A stretch of 64,000 nucleotides of DNA from Aphanomyces cochlioides (GCA_019828595.1 JAHQRK010000006.1:3224001-3288000), one strand, 5' to 3'. Positions 1-11,963 are shown, numbered from the stretch's first letter. Translations and numbers: made by a program. The notes: generated by a model not told the origin, from the sequence alone.

Positions 1-2114
1 TGGTTGCATCTGGATTTGTGACTGCACTACGGATGCGACCAGCGTAACTTCCGACCGCTTGAAAATTGAAGTATGTCAAATAACTTTTAATCCAGGAAAT
101 GCTTACCCATGATGTCAAACGATGCACCGGGCTCCATGCGTTTGCTCCACAGTCGAACTTTCCCGTCCTTTCCACCAGATACAACACCACCTGAGAAGAC
201 GTGGAGAACGTTCACAGCAGCAGAGTGCGCAAATATAATCTAGCTCATGGAGGAAGGTTGGAATATGATGACCATGTTGTTGCACCTTAATTACGTTGCG
301 ACCTTCCCACAACCAAATCTCTCCACGAACTGTGCCTGAGATAACAAGCTTTTCGGTAATCGATGCGACACTCACAAGAGTTTGCATTTTTGCTTTCTTG
401 CCCAAGACTCCGGGTTTTGATTGGAATACAAGCCCGGGCGATGTTTCTGTACTTTCTTGGTACCAAAAATTGATATGACGTTGTCCACATGTGACGAAAA
501 CGACTACAGATATCGTTTGAGCTCAATTTATTTTCTGCTACCTACATGGTGACACAGGGTGCAGAGCCAGGACATGGTAACGTGACGTGCGATCAGTATG
601 GATTAATTGCGGCATACCGGTGAGGGATGCAGTTGGCCACTGGTAAATGGCAAGTGAATGAAAACAATCTTGCCCAATTGAAAGTAGGGTCCTAAGCGCG
701 GTAATAAATGCTGGCATGCAAGGATATGCCTTATTACCGTTCATCTGACATCCACGCAAGAAGATTCACTCCGACCGAATGAAAATGTCGTAAAGTGCAC
801 ACAAGTCGCAAGTTTGCTACTTCCCATACACATATACGTGGACGAGATCCGCGTTCGCCAGTCGCGACGATTGCCTTGCTTGGATGCACTGCTAGGCTCT
901 GAACAAGATCAGTGTGATATTGACAATATCTGGAGCAAGTGAGACTGTGAAGTACAGGCTAAACTACCGCTGTTTGTGCTCGACATGATCATAAAGGACA
1001 ACAACGGATGCAGCAGGATATACGATCTCGTTTGTGGAGACATAATTAATACATTGTCTCACCGACGAATTCATGCCTTCAAGGTATTCATAGCATCCGA
1101 GAAATAGAACAGAGACAGTACCATAGATCCAATCCAATGTCAAGCTAGGGAGTGGAATGGGATTGTCAGGTATAGTCGTTGGTGCCGCATTGGCAACTAT
1201 AGTTGAATTAGACAAAACTGGGTGGAAAAAGTTGCCTGTATTTTGCCATGGTTGGGTGAGTGCTGGCTCATCTGTGGCTGCATACTGATGGACAAGATCA
1301 TTTGGCGTATCTGGATCAATATTCGCTGCTTGAATTCGGGAGTACTTTGGCGTGATAGTTTCTGTTTCAAGATCGCTGTCAGGTAGATCGTTATTATCCG
1401 AGAGATCAGGAGCAGCGTCGAAGAATGCCATCCATGTGTTTACTTCAGGTGTAGTTTCAACATACTTGATGTACTCGGGAAGTGTAATACATTTGTCAGG
1501 ATGTTTCCCTAGAATCTTAGTCAATTAAAACAGAAGTAATCATACCAGCTTTTTTGAATGCATACAATGCTATTTCTTCGAGGACAAGTTCGGTTGGACA
1601 AGTCTTCCCGATGGATAATTTGCACAAACCAGTCAATGTTGACTTCATGGCCAAAGTCAACTCATCGATCGTAATTTCTCCACTCTCATTAAAGTCGTAG
1701 CAATTGTACACGAAGGTTATTTTTTGCGCGATTGTCATTGCACTGAGAAGGGCAAGTGCACCCAGAAACTCAAGTGCGTCCACAAGACCATTCTAACTGT
1801 ATAAGAAACTGAACAAAGCGAAAATACTGACCTCATCGGTATCCATGGCGTCAAAGAGAAGACCAGTAATACGTTCCATCTCAGCCTTTGCTTTGATTTC
1901 AAACGTGTCTTGCAACGGCGCGCAAATGTCGATCATTTCCACTTTGTTGATTCCAAATCCTTCCGCCACGTCATTGAACGACTCCCAGCACTTGTTTATA
2001 TCCTTCTCCGAGACTACATCATGTCAAGTGCGTCTGTTTGATCTAAGCATACGTACTATTCACGAATGGAAGTGCCGCCTTGGCAAATATGGCCTTTCCG
2101 TGAAGCTGTCCCAT
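1..2114 (-). CDS. EF-hand plus EML-type WD40 repeat protein (3' end outside window)
   Basis: Multi-exon gene read from 2114 towards 1. The start MGQLHGKAIF opens a short first exon (2057-2114) and would allow N-myristoylation. Two canonical EF-hand loops follow: DTDENGLVDALE, split by an intron near 1793-1831, and DFNESGEITIDE. After a linker (TPEVNTWMAFFD, LDWIYG, EIVYPAASVVVLYDH), WD40 blades of the echinoderm-microtubule-associated-protein type begin, with QSLAVHPSKAIVATGE, LLSIGQDCFHSLAIYQW, VTCGQRHINFW and SGGVVSGGKDGKVRLW. Introns are about 40-130 bases with clean GT..AG. The last exon seen ends at GTAAGC near 105, and coding resumes near 60 and runs off the edge. By family it is probably a calcium-responsive, microtubule-associated WD40 protein. 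The Ca-binding and WD assignments are seen in the sequence; the role is inferred. Confidence 0.85.
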
Positions 2115-2711
2115 GCTTGTGGGAAAATATCGAAATGTGCCTTTTCTGGATCGAAGATCATCCGGTTTATTATCCGGATGATAATCAAATTGCAAGGAGG
2201 AAACGCAACGTCTTCGATAAAAAAGATTGGTAAGCTTCAGGTCAGTATCAACATTTTCTCATTCTCTAGTATGGAATACATGGAGAATTGGAATACACGG
2301 AGAATTGGGATCAAAGCCTCAACGAAGTTGTAAACTTATGCAGCAGAGGAAGAATTTCGACATCTTGGGGGCAATCCAACACAGACTTTATAACACCCTG
2401 TTGGATTATTCAAGTTTGACATTTATACAACAACGTCGTAGTCGTATTGGTCGTGATTAGTTTCAGGAAATCTCAATTCGTATTGTCGATGTGCACTCTT
2501 CCTGCTAGCAAGCATTTGGTATCGTTTTGAATCTGTACTCCCCGTGGCCCTTTACGTGGCCAAACTATCTATCAAGGAAGCCCCAAAGGTCAGCAAGAAT
2601 GTTGACAAAGATAGGCACATGAAGACAAGGTATGTGTGAAGGGATAAGTGTTAAAAATGTGTCGCGTATAATGTTGTCCGGATAAACGTTTCAAATTTCG
2701 CGCACTTTTGA
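2115..2711. other. intergenic, no gene seen
   Basis: This stretch lies between the start of the EF-hand/EML gene and the stop of the RING gene. The short open frames here have no recognisable motif and overlap the first exon of the neighbour in antisense. It probably carries the promoter of the EML gene and the 3' flank of the RING gene. Confidence 0.5.
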
Positions 2712-3548
2712 TCAAGCGACGTCCTTGTTGTGCTTCCGATAGCTCCAGACCATCTTCGCGTTAGCCTTCCAAACGTTACGCTTGACCGAGTAAATCGAGA
2801 GATCGGATGTGAGAATTGTGCCATGGCAGGTTAGTTCAATGTTGTTGGATCGCAATCGATCCATGAGTAATTTGATCACGTCGTGGACCTTGGAAGACGA
2901 ATGACGGATTTTTAAGGGAGATATGAATACCTTCGAATGTCCAGCCATACGAATATGTGGATTTGCCAATGGAGGCAATTGAAAAGCTGCAGCAGTACTA
3001 CGAAGCGTCAGGTAGATGTGATTGAAGTCGAGACCTTGTGTCTGGTTGGAGTCGAAATGCCACCTCTGGACATTCGGTCGGAGGACCGCATGCGTTCTCT
3101 ATTGCAGGCTTTATTGGCATTTGCTGCTTTTGAAAGCCTGCCGCAACTTTCATGACGCTTTATTTCACAATCGTACCATTCGACGTGTAAAACTCAGTCT
3201 CAAGCTTGGCGTCTGTATCTTTCAAATGGGGAAACAGTTTGTCGACAATCTCATGAAGTGTGCGGTCAAATCTTGCCCACGTATCATTTATCAGGATGCA
3301 CGCAGGCAACTTACACGCATTTTGGTGCAACACCGAGGTCAGCGTGGCATTTAGGGCACGTACGGCATCCAAGGTGAAAATGGCGCAAAATACAGCTTTT
3401 GCAGACTAGGCAGCAGTCACAGGAAAACAATGAAACGTGACGTACATGAATGAAGACATTCTGGTATTGTATGAGCGTCTCGAAGATAACCTTGACAAAG
3501 TATGCATACGAGGAGCGAGTTGAGCTGGCTCGTATGAAGCAGCGGCAT
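2712..3548 (-). CDS. Polycomb group RING finger (PCGF/BMI1-like) protein
   Basis: Reading from ATG at 3548, a C3HC4 RING starts at once (CILC, then PECLHSFCKSC, then GCRTCPKCHADLG), interrupted by an intron GTACGTCAC..GCCTAG. It is followed by FDRTLHEIVDKLFPHLK, the segment after the RING in PCGF/BMI1 proteins. The C-terminal part (LPPLANPHIRMAG, then VHDVIKLLMDRL, ELTCHGTIL and MVWSYRK) matches the RAWUL ubiquitin-like domain order. Four or more introns of about 35-60 bases restore one frame. PCGF proteins pair with RING1-type E3 ligases in PRC1 to mono-ubiquitinate H2A in the nucleus; that role is family knowledge. The start codon lies only 35 bases from the divergent CFAP58 start, implying a shared promoter. 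Confidence 0.83.
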
Positions 3549-3583
3549 TAAAAACCAAAGTGACAGTTTCAAAACGGTTGTTG

Positions 3584-6500
3584 ATGGGTGAAGAAGCAAG
3601 CGAAGCGGCAGCGCGTTACAGCGCGGAAATGGCTGCATTTCTACCAACAATTCCTGATGAAATGGGTCTCTTCCGCCAGGAAGTGGAGAAGATGTTGAAT
3701 GCGTTGGTCAAATCACAAGAAAGCGAAGCTCGTCTTGTGCGACGAACCAAAGAGATTGTAAGCGAGATTGGGGTCAACCAAGACAAGTATACACGCGAAA
3801 AAGAAGAGGAGATGGAAGCATACAACTACAAGAAGAAAGTTCAAGTTGATATTGAAGTCATGTGGGGGCAAGTGGCCAATTCTCACAAAATTGAAGCCGA
3901 AAAGCAAGCCAAGCTGAATGAACTGCGCACCAACATTGCCATGCTGGAAGAACAACTCAAGAACGGATCTGGATGGAGCGAAGCTCAGGAGGAAATGATG
4001 AACAAGCTTAGGCGACAAAGAGCTGAGGGTGCTCGTGAGGTTGAAAATAAAGCAAACGAGCTTGCGCAGATTCGTATGGAGGTGACATCGCTTCAGGAAC
4101 TTGTCAATGAAGCAGAAGAAGAGCAACAACGGTACAACAGTTAGAGCATTGTCTGTCTAATCCACTATTAGGCTTGAACAAGAGGTCAATGATGTAAACC
4201 AACAAGTGCAAGATAAACGATCAAAAGCTGAAAAGGAAAGTCGACGAAAAGTGAGCCTCGAGAAACAGCTTAAGGTTCTCAAGCAAGATGCTGAGACTCT
4301 CAACGCTGAATGGAAATACAAATCTGAAGCAGTTAAGACAGGCGAAGCCATGCTAAAGCAAAAAGAGGCGACATTAAGAGAGTCGAAGGCTCGTATGGAG
4401 AAATACCTCAAGCAATACGACATTCTGTTTCGAACAACCCACCAATTTACTGAGGCAATGGAGGGCCAATGGCAAAAGTAATATGTTCTTGCGAGGCATG
4501 GTTTGACGTATGATAGAAATGTCGAGCTGCAAAAAGAAAATACTCAAAGCGAGGCTAATATCGCTGCGAAAGAAGAGATTTTGGCAAAATTACAAAAGGA
4601 TATTTCCAAGGTAGAGCAATTGGTGTCTCTAACCAAGGAAAAGATTGCACAAGTGGACCAATCCAAGGGTACTCGAAGCAAATTCATTGAATGAACGCAT
4701 GGATGTAGAAACAATCGATGCCAAGCGAGATGAATACAAACGATCGCTAGACGAGTTAGTGAATGTCACAATTGAAGTTGAAAGAAAGCAAGGCGAAAGC
4801 ATGAGAAAAACTAGAGACGATTTGCTCCGACAACGTGAACTGGTATGAAGACTCTTTTGCTGAAATGTATGAATTGTCCAGGTCAACAAAATGCTAGTTC
4901 GAGCGGCAGATACTGCGCAAGGCACCCACGACCTAACGAAAATCAAAGAAAATACACTGAAGAATTTGGAAAATGAAATCAATGGCTATAGGCTTAGTGT
5001 AAAAAGACAACGGTAGCAAGACACATGGTGTTCAGCACTCTAAATAATTTCTTAACTAGTGACATGGTGCAGCAACTCGTCACCGAACGAGATCGATACG
5101 AGAAGGAAGCGGAAATTGCCAATCGCAAGTATCGCACCGCTGTTGAAGAGGCAAAGCTTCAAGACCTTCAAGTACAGAAACTTCGATGAAAGGAAGAATT
5201 TAGCGGGTGTACTCTAGGTTGCTTCATTGCAAGATAAGATTACTGAAGGAGAAACCCGCCTTAAACAACAGCAAAACCTCTACGAAGCTGTCCGGAGCGA
5301 TCGAAATCTCTACAGCAAGAGTCTAATCGAATCTCAAGAAGAGATAGCCGACATGAAGCGCAAGTTCAAGATCATGAACCATCAAATCGAGCAATTAAAA
5401 GAAGAAATCACGACAAAGGACCATAGTCTCGTGAAGGAACATTTCGATCACCATAAAGTGGACAAAGTAAGTCAAATATCACTTGACTCTGTTACTTGAC
5501 TTGATTCTTAGGACAAGGAGACACTGAAAGCGGAGCTCACTAGAATCAAAAAGCAAATTCAGAGCTCAGAACAGATCATTGCAAATCAGGTTGCGCTCTC
5601 TGTTGTCGATTCGTCATTCAAGTGATTGTACAAGTAGGAGCAAGAAATATCGAAACTAGCTTCAATTATTCAAGAAGCCGATGATGAAAAGCAAAGGCAG
5701 CTTAAAGAGTACAATGCCGTCGTAAATGACCGCGACAACCTGCGAGCGCAGCTCATATTACGCAAGTAAGTGCACGTCAGATTTGGTATTGTTAATTCAC
5801 GTTTTGGCAGTGAGGAGCTCAAGGCATTGTACGAGAAGATCAAGATTCAAAAGTCAACACTTAATATTGGTCAAGCACAATACTTGGAGCGAGCAAAAGA
5901 AGTCCAGCTACTAGAAAAGAGAGTCCAGGACCTTCTTGACGAACACAAAAAAACACAAAACCAAATTGCTTGCACGGGGTTAGTGATTTCAAGTCATTAT
6001 AAGTTCTCATTAAACATACGACAGGGATCTTAAGGCTGAGTTGGTTCGCTTAGAAGGCGAACTTCTACAAGAAAGAACTAAAATCAAAGCCCTATCGGAG
6101 GTTTCTTCTATTTCACAAAGGACGAATACTTGACGATATGAATAGGAACTAGATCACCCATTGAATGTCCATCGCTGGCGTAAGCTGGAAGGAAGTGATC
6201 CGAAGCGCTTAGATATGGTTGATGCGTTATTTTCGTCATACCGAAATTTTTGGTAGATTCGGAAGATCCATTCTCTACAGAAGAAACTCATCAAGAAATG
6301 CGAAGAAGCGTGCATGAAAGGTACGCAAACTACCTTCGGGATATTGTTTTCTAAGGAGTGTCTAGATTTACTCATTGTCGAGAAGGAAAAATTGTACGTT
6401 GAGCTAAAGAACGTTTTGGCTCGGCAACCAGGGCCAGAGGTCGCAGAACAACTTCTCGTATACCAAGAGAATTTAAAGAAAAAGCAAGCGCAAATGAAGA

Positions 6501-6833
6501 GTGATGATTTATGCATGATCGATATGATTTTACTCATGTCATAGACATGGAAAATGAGCTGGACATGTACAAAGCTCAAGTACGCGAATACAAGCGAGAG
6601 CTCCAACAAATCGATCGAGACATGAATAATCTGCGTGACAAATGGTTTAACAGTCTTCGAGAGGAGCCATTTCCAGAGCAGCCCCAAGAAGACAATGAAA
6701 CCCCATCAAATAATGAACCGTGCGTGCTGATGTTCCTAAGTCATTAATCAGATTTCGTAGGGTGGAAAAACCAAAGCCACAACTCCCAGCAGTCCCGTCT
6801 CCAATCGATGAATCTATGTTTGGCCTCATGTGA
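3584..6833 (+). CDS. CFAP58: CFAP58 (cilia- and flagella-associated protein 58) orthologue
   Basis: Long coiled-coil protein in about 14 exons. Introns of 35-60 bases occur at, for example, 4135, 4479, 4670, 4847, 5017, 5172, 5468, 5589, 5765, 6087, 6217, 6320, 6500 and 6722, each with GT..AG. Diagnostic CFAP58 blocks are QQQNLYEAVRSDRNLYSKSL, LYEKIKIQKSTLN, NVHRWRKLEGSDP and KEKLYVELKNVLARQPGPE. The ATG at 3584 (MGEEASEAAARY) fits the family N terminus; an in-frame GTG at 3560 is not used. CFAP58 is an axonemal protein needed for motile cilia, in keeping with an organism that makes flagellated zoospores. The frame is open throughout once introns are removed. Confidence 0.93.
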
Positions 6834-6971
6834 ATTCCCGGAGTCACTTCTGATTGCATATAAAATGTATGGATTAATTCAAGTCGAATCTTAAGCTCAA
6901 AGAGGACCCAGATGACTTTGACACGCACATAATACTTCGACGACTCGTGCACAACTCATTTGCTCTTGGTG

Positions 6972-7582
6972 TTACATCGCCTTGGGTTTCTTGAAGGATT
7001 TCCAAGCCTTGACAAAATAGGCAGTGAGTCGCGTATCTTTGTTCTTTGCACCATGACGACGCCATGCACCTTGGATCTTAGTAGCAGCACCGTATGGCGT
7101 CAGTTTCTTCTTCATGAGACTGTTCAACTTCCCTTGAATCTTTGGACCATCAACGCGTTTAGCAAAGTTTCCGTTCATGCCTTGCTCTAGACTTATTGGC
7201 ATCCGGCAAATTTACTATCCTTTTCTCCCACCCAACTGATTGCTTTCTTGGCCAATTGCATGGCTCTTTCACCACCAACGCCAGCATCGACAACGCCTCC
7301 AGCACCAGTAATTCCAAAGGCACCCAAGCCCGCACCTGCGGCCACCCCCTCAATCCATTCGCCACCTTGGTGTCCTTTCGCAGACGATTTTTCTTCTTTT
7401 GAGCCACTAGCATGGAGAAATCGATGCAGAATAGAATTGCAACGACTTTGAAGTTGATTTGGTGATCCAAACTTCACATCTTGAGCAACAGAGACACCCT
7501 CAAAGACAAAGAACGTAAGGGACAAAGACGCGCATGGGTATAATTTCGAGGATTGGCGTAGTGAAAAGTAAAACACAAGCAT
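6972..7582 (-). CDS. IQ-motif protein of unknown function
   Basis: Two exons on the minus strand. The first, from ATG at 7582, includes a Gly/Ala-rich stretch (GVAAGAGLGAFGITGAGG). A very short intron (about 29 bases, GTAAAT..TCTAG near 7190-7218) joins it to the second exon. The second exon contains an IQ calmodulin-binding motif (AATKIQGAWRRHGAKN) and a Lys-rich C terminus. The stop is 138 bases from the CFAP58 stop, so the two genes converge. The protein family is not recognised beyond the IQ motif. Calmodulin or EF-hand binding is inferred. The start is uncertain because the frame stays open to about 7654, upstream of the chosen ATG. Confidence 0.55.
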
Positions 7583-7645
7583 GTTCGTTTTTAGGTCTCG
7601 ACGGACGACGAAGCAGCGTCGGATGTGCCAGGAGGCATCCGCTCG

Positions 7646-7969
7646 ATGCCCCAAGTTATTGAGCGTCAGCTCTTAAACATTCGCAGAATGAAAGAAACGC
7701 AAACGCCAAACGTGAAGACTACAGCGAAACAGTTACATTCGCTAGGGCTACTATAGATAGTGCTGGTACGCGGCCGTGTAGACTCGCCGGGCGATAGTAA
7801 CGTGTTAATTGCGAAACAACAAACTGAAGAATACAACGAAGAAGAACGGCAGATGCTGGAGGATTGCAATACGGTACCGGCAAGCCCTTTGTACAAGTTG
7901 GAGATTGGATGGAGAAACGAGGAAGTTGTGCGAGAAATTACTCGTACAACCATTCTAAAGTCTTTTTGA
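7646..7969 (+). CDS. small acidic hypothetical protein
   Basis: Two exons, 7646-7711 and 7757-7969, separated by GTGAAG..CTATAG. They give about 92 residues: MPQVIERQLLNIRRMKE, then VRGRVDSPGDSN, then EEYNEEERQMLEDC. Upstream codons (STDDEAASDVPGG) are also open, so the true start may lie further 5'. There is no domain I recognise. It is divergent from the IQ-motif gene, with 63 bases between starts. The main support is the open frame rebuilt by one plausible intron. Confidence 0.4.
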
Positions 7970-8560
7970 AAGATATCACATCAGTCTAAACTCATCGTTG
8001 TATTCTAAACTTGGTATGTATTGATAATTCGTGGGTTGCCGTGCAATGAAAACAATTTAGATGGCCACACTTACTCCTTCCTTGACATCTCACCCTGTCC
8101 AAAATGCACTCCTATTTATCCACGATGACATTTTAACATTTAAGAATCTATTTCCAAGTGCCAGCTTACTCAGCGTGACTGTCTTGGAATCGCGCTTTCG
8201 TTTGTCTTGCAATGATTAACAAATCGATTTTGGGAAATTTCATGGTCGCCACAATATGAAATATTTCGCCCGAATAAAAGCCTTGGGTGCATCCTTTTTC
8301 CATATATTACCTGGGTAAAATCGCAATTTCCTCCACGCCTGCTTTGGACTCACTCATCGCCTTTTTGCAGTAAGCTTCAAGCTTGCATCAAGACGACTAC
8401 GTAGTATTTGAGGTCAAACAACTGTATTCTTGACAATATGCGTTGACTGATGATGATCAAAATATTTCAATCATATAAATTGACCACAAGTTTAACGAGA
8501 TGACGACAGTGCATTTCAATTGGCAGACCTCAACATGGGCACGAAATTTGCAATTTGTCC
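7970..8560. other. intergenic, AT-rich upstream region
   Basis: I see no coding frame. The stretch is AT-rich just before the next gene and presumably holds its promoter. Confidence 0.5.
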
Positions 8561-10288
8561 ATGACAGAGACTGCGCCTTCCACAGACCGACCTCTTGGTC
8601 TTGAGCTGCGTTTCTTCCATGCTTTTATCGAATACCACGGTGGTCGAGAGGTATTTCGAGGCTTGACGACCCGTCAAGTATGTCATCAGATGGTGCTGTC
8701 GTTCACTTCATCTACGCAATTGTCAGTGGTTGACCAAGCCCAAGCCGATCAAAGTTGGAGGAGCTATGTCCAACCAGCTCAGTGGTATGTGAGCCACGCC
8801 TGGGGATACGAATTTCTCGATGTTGTCGATGCTCTGGACGCTTTCTTCTCCGAAAAATCTACGCCAGTCTGGTTTTGTCTCTTCATGAACAACCAGCACA
8901 CGATCCAACAGTCTCAAAATAAATCTACATCGTTTGAGGAGTTGCAGCACACGTTTCAGATGTCATTGCAAGCCATCGGACGAATTGTTATGGTTTTTGC
9001 GCCTTGGAATCGTCCGACGACCCTAGCCCGTCTATGGTGCGTATTTGAAGTCTACATCGCGGTGGTTCGGGGGTGCATTTTCGACGTCGCCATGTCATCG
9101 GCGCAGCGCAATGCTTTCTTTGAAGCGACCAAGCAAAACCCAGATTGGTTTTACGACATGCTGACGAAAATCCAAAGTGCAAACGCTGAAGCTTCGAGGG
9201 TTGCTGACAAAATTAATATTCGCCGAGTAATTGCGGAGCAAACATCTTTTGAGCAAGTGGATCGTAAAATCTTTGATGCTTTGGATGCTTGGCTTCTGCG
9301 AACACTAGAAGATAAAATGACAAATTCCCAAGACGAACTCGCACGAATGCAGACGCGGTTGACGTTGATTCAATTAAGTCGAGCAAAAAACGACACTGCT
9401 GCGACACAAAACCAGCTTGTTCAACTAGAGAAAGAGCTTGAAGCAGTTGAAAACCCTGAAGTTCGAGCAGCAACAATAAGATTCAAGCATCTTCTCGACG
9501 CTACGACATCAAAAAACGACTTTCGAAAGGTTGTTGCACGTCAACTGGTCGAAGCCCGAGCTGCCGGTGACACCACTTTAGTTCGAGCATTGTTAAAACA
9601 CAAGGCGGACGACTTAATTCAGCGTGGTGATCTTGGCCAAGCGGAATATGCCCTGAAGGAATGCTTGACTTTATTTGATCCAAACGATCCAGTTGCCCGG
9701 AAAATCACATTTACACTGGGTGGACTTTTGATGCGCATGAAGAAATTTCAACAAGCCAACGCGTTTCTCAGCCAAGCATATTCAGATTTAGTCGAAAAAT
9801 GCGGCGATTCTCATCCTGAAACTATCAAATTGCTATCACTAATTGCAGGCTTGTACAAAGAACTTGGTCATTTGGACAAAGCCGAGCTTGTGTTGCAGCA
9901 TTGCTGGACTACAAATCGAAGAACATTGGGGACAAACGACACAGACACGGGCATGACTGCCATGGCACTTGTCAAATGTCAAATCGATCAAGCGAAATTC
10001 GAAGCTGCACTCGCTACACTTGATGACTTCGTCGGCGATTCATACGACACTCTTGCAGTCGAATACAAGATCATGTGTATGAATCTTCTCGATATAATTG
10101 CACTGAGTAATTGTATAGATCACATGTTAAAGGCCAAATGTTTGTATGACCAATTCTCTCAAAATAATGAAGCTGCAATAAAACATGCTCTTCATGCCAT
10201 GGATTTATCCAAGCAACATCCCATGCGAAACACTGTGATTTGGCACGTCCAAGAAATTATAGACGCATGTAACACAACATTCCAATGA
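8561..10288 (+). CDS. TIR-like N-terminal domain plus TPR/kinesin-light-chain-like repeat protein
   Basis: Single-exon gene of 575 residues. The real ATG is at 8561; the in-frame TTG two codons earlier is not needed. Residues about 70-190 (WYVSHAWGYEFLDVVDALD, VWFCLFMNNQH, then IGRIVMVFAPW and ARLWCVFEVYIAV) form an alpha/beta unit that resembles the TIR-like domain found in algal and oomycete TPR proteins. A coiled coil follows (about 240-310), then TPR-like helical pairs (about 335-480), for example RGDLGQAEYALKECLTLFD, KKFQQANAFLSQAYSDLVEK and LGHLDKAELVLQHCW. The TPRs suggest protein-protein scaffolding. The role of the N-terminal domain (signalling or NAD-related) is only inferred. No intron or frame break. 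Confidence 0.75.
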   Translation: MTETAPSTDRPLGLELRFFHAFIEYHGGREVFRGLTTRQVCHQMVLSFTSSTQLSVVDQAQADQSWRSYVQPAQWYVSHAWGYEFLDVVDALDAFFSEKSTPVWFCLFMNNQHTIQQSQNKSTSFEELQHTFQMSLQAIGRIVMVFAPWNRPTTLARLWCVFEVYIAVVRGCIFDVAMSSAQRNAFFEATKQNPDWFYDMLTKIQSANAEASRVADKINIRRVIAEQTSFEQVDRKIFDALDAWLLRTLEDKMTNSQDELARMQTRLTLIQLSRAKNDTAATQNQLVQLEKELEAVENPEVRAATIRFKHLLDATTSKNDFRKVVARQLVEARAAGDTTLVRALLKHKADDLIQRGDLGQAEYALKECLTLFDPNDPVARKITFTLGGLLMRMKKFQQANAFLSQAYSDLVEKCGDSHPETIKLLSLIAGLYKELGHLDKAELVLQHCWTTNRRTLGTNDTDTGMTAMALVKCQIDQAKFEAALATLDDFVGDSYDTLAVEYKIMCMNLLDIIALSNCIDHMLKAKCLYDQFSQNNEAAIKHALHAMDLSKQHPMRNTVIWHVQEIIDACNTTFQ

Positions 10289-10568
10289 GGAAATGACAAA
10301 TTATCAATTTACATAAGGCAAAGTAAGTTGCTTGAAAATCTGTGAAGACGTTTTTTCATTCTGCTTTTTTGTTGACCTCGATTCAAACAAATTGGTTGAA
10401 GCTTTCTTACGCGAAAATAGACTCCTGGTAGAATCAGCAGAGAGTGATGAGAAAATTGATATCAATATTACAAGAGTTTCTTGAGAATGCTGTCAAATGA
10501 TTGTGGAACAATTAATCAACGAATCGATTGCCATAGTGAATGAGACTTGATGTGGTACATCCACCCAT

Positions 10569-11033
10569 TTAAATGTTGACAATTCGAGCGGAAAACTTGA
10601 CACGAAGTGGTTCTTTCTCGAGGAAGACAGGCTCTCCATTGAATGAGAGATGAATATTGTAGCGAGCAGCAGCGTCGTCTTGATTGATGGATGCAACTCT
10701 TTTGAGTGAAACAACGCAATGGTCTTCGACCTTTTTGTGGCGAATCCAAAGCATCATGTGTAAATCTTCCAAAGGACTTTGGTGGCTCTGCTTCAAAATA
10801 AAGCTCAAGGTTGTTTCCATCGTCGACGTCACGGTTCGCTCACCCAAAGATTCAAAGAATCGAGAAACATCATCTTCACCCATCAGCGGAGCCACAACGA
10901 GGGCTTTTGCCGGCACTTGACAGTGACTTTTCCATTCAATCACCTAAACTCGTCACGTTTGACCCATTTCAATTGATCTTACCAAGTCGTAGATATCAAG
11001 AATAGTTGTCTGTGTTCCAGAGGGAGGGTACAT
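10569..11033 (-). CDS. hypothetical protein
   Basis: Two exons read from ATG at 11033 (MYPPSGTQTTILDIYDL), an intron GTAAGATCA..GTTTAG of about 39 bases, then an exon to the TAA at 10569. The product is about 141 residues. It contains LVVAPLMGEDDVSRFFESLG, a segment MMLWIRHKKVEDHCVV and a C terminus ending FSARIVNI. It has no signal peptide, membrane segment or domain that I recognise. The clean intron and continuous frame argue that it is real. The start is 10 bases from the kinase fragment on the other strand. Confidence 0.55.
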
Positions 11034-11042
11034 TTTCAAAGT

Positions 11043-11735
11043 TTGCTGTCAAATAGAAATTCTTTTCGAACCAGTCTTTGGAGCGAACAAGTTGAACACG
11101 CAGTGGACAGGACTGTGGTCGGTAGCATCAAAGATGTCCACGCCAGACGAATCGAAGGAAGGCCTGAAAAGATTGTGCACTGGCTTAGTATTGCCGAAGG
11201 CTTGGTATATTTGCATTCGATGGACATTTTTCACCGCGATATCAAGTCTCGAAATGTTTTACTCGATTCGACAAAAGGGACCAAGTTGACCGACTTTGGA
11301 ATTTCCAAAGAAGATATTCAAGCCACGATGACGGTCGGCGTGGGAACCTTTCGATGGATGGCTCCTGAAGTTCTCCAAGACAAGCATTATACCGTCGCGG
11401 CCGACATTTATTCACTTGGTTTGTTATCATGTTCTCTCTATGGAACTGAAGTGAATTTCGTAGGCGTCATCATGTCGGAATTGGACACGCAGTGTATTCC
11501 GTACCATGAAATTCGAAATCCAATGAACGGTCAGCCGATTGCGGACTCTGCATTGATCGGAAAAGTCTTGGCTGGCGAAATTCAACCGTCATTCACGAGA
11601 AATTGCCCAATTTGGTTCATTGACTTGGCCAAACAGTGTTTGAGTCATGATCCAGACGAGCGACCGACAGCGATGCAAGCTTCTCATATTGTACTCAATT
11701 ACATCCATCGATTTGAAGACGGCGGTCTTGTCTGA
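11043..11735 (+). pseudogene. receptor-like (TKL) protein kinase, C-terminal lobe only
   Basis: Encodes the catalytic half of an oomycete tyrosine-kinase-like kinase: YLHSMDIFHRDIKSRNVLLD, LTDFGISKED, FRWMAPEVLQ and AADIYSLG, then, after a short intron (about 11420-11464, ending TTCGTAG), VIMSELDTQCIPYHEI and the C-lobe to TGA at 11735. The HRD, DFG and APE motifs are intact, but the glycine loop and the VAVK lysine are missing, and the first 40 or so residues are unrelated sequence. It is therefore a 5'-truncated copy of the genes at 40.6 and 46-48.3 kb. It cannot bind ATP normally and is called a pseudogene. Confidence 0.75.
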
Positions 11736-11963
11736 GCCACGACACTTTCTAGCAAAATTAATGTTGAGTGAATTTGCACCCCAACGAAAAAACTTTTCCC
11801 GTTCAATTCTCATAAATTGATTCAAGCCCAGATCAAAACCTTTATGCTGGTCGCTGCTAATTGAAACGCTATAACGCTTTAATTGGTGTTTGAAGCGTAA
11901 AATATTGAAATATGTCGAACGTCCTTTGAGCAAGTTGTGATGTAAGCACGGGAGTCCTGGCCT

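Noticed and set aside
538..759. Stand-alone short ORF upstream of the WD40 region
   Set aside because: It overlaps two introns and parts of exons of the EML gene; the true exons run in other frames.
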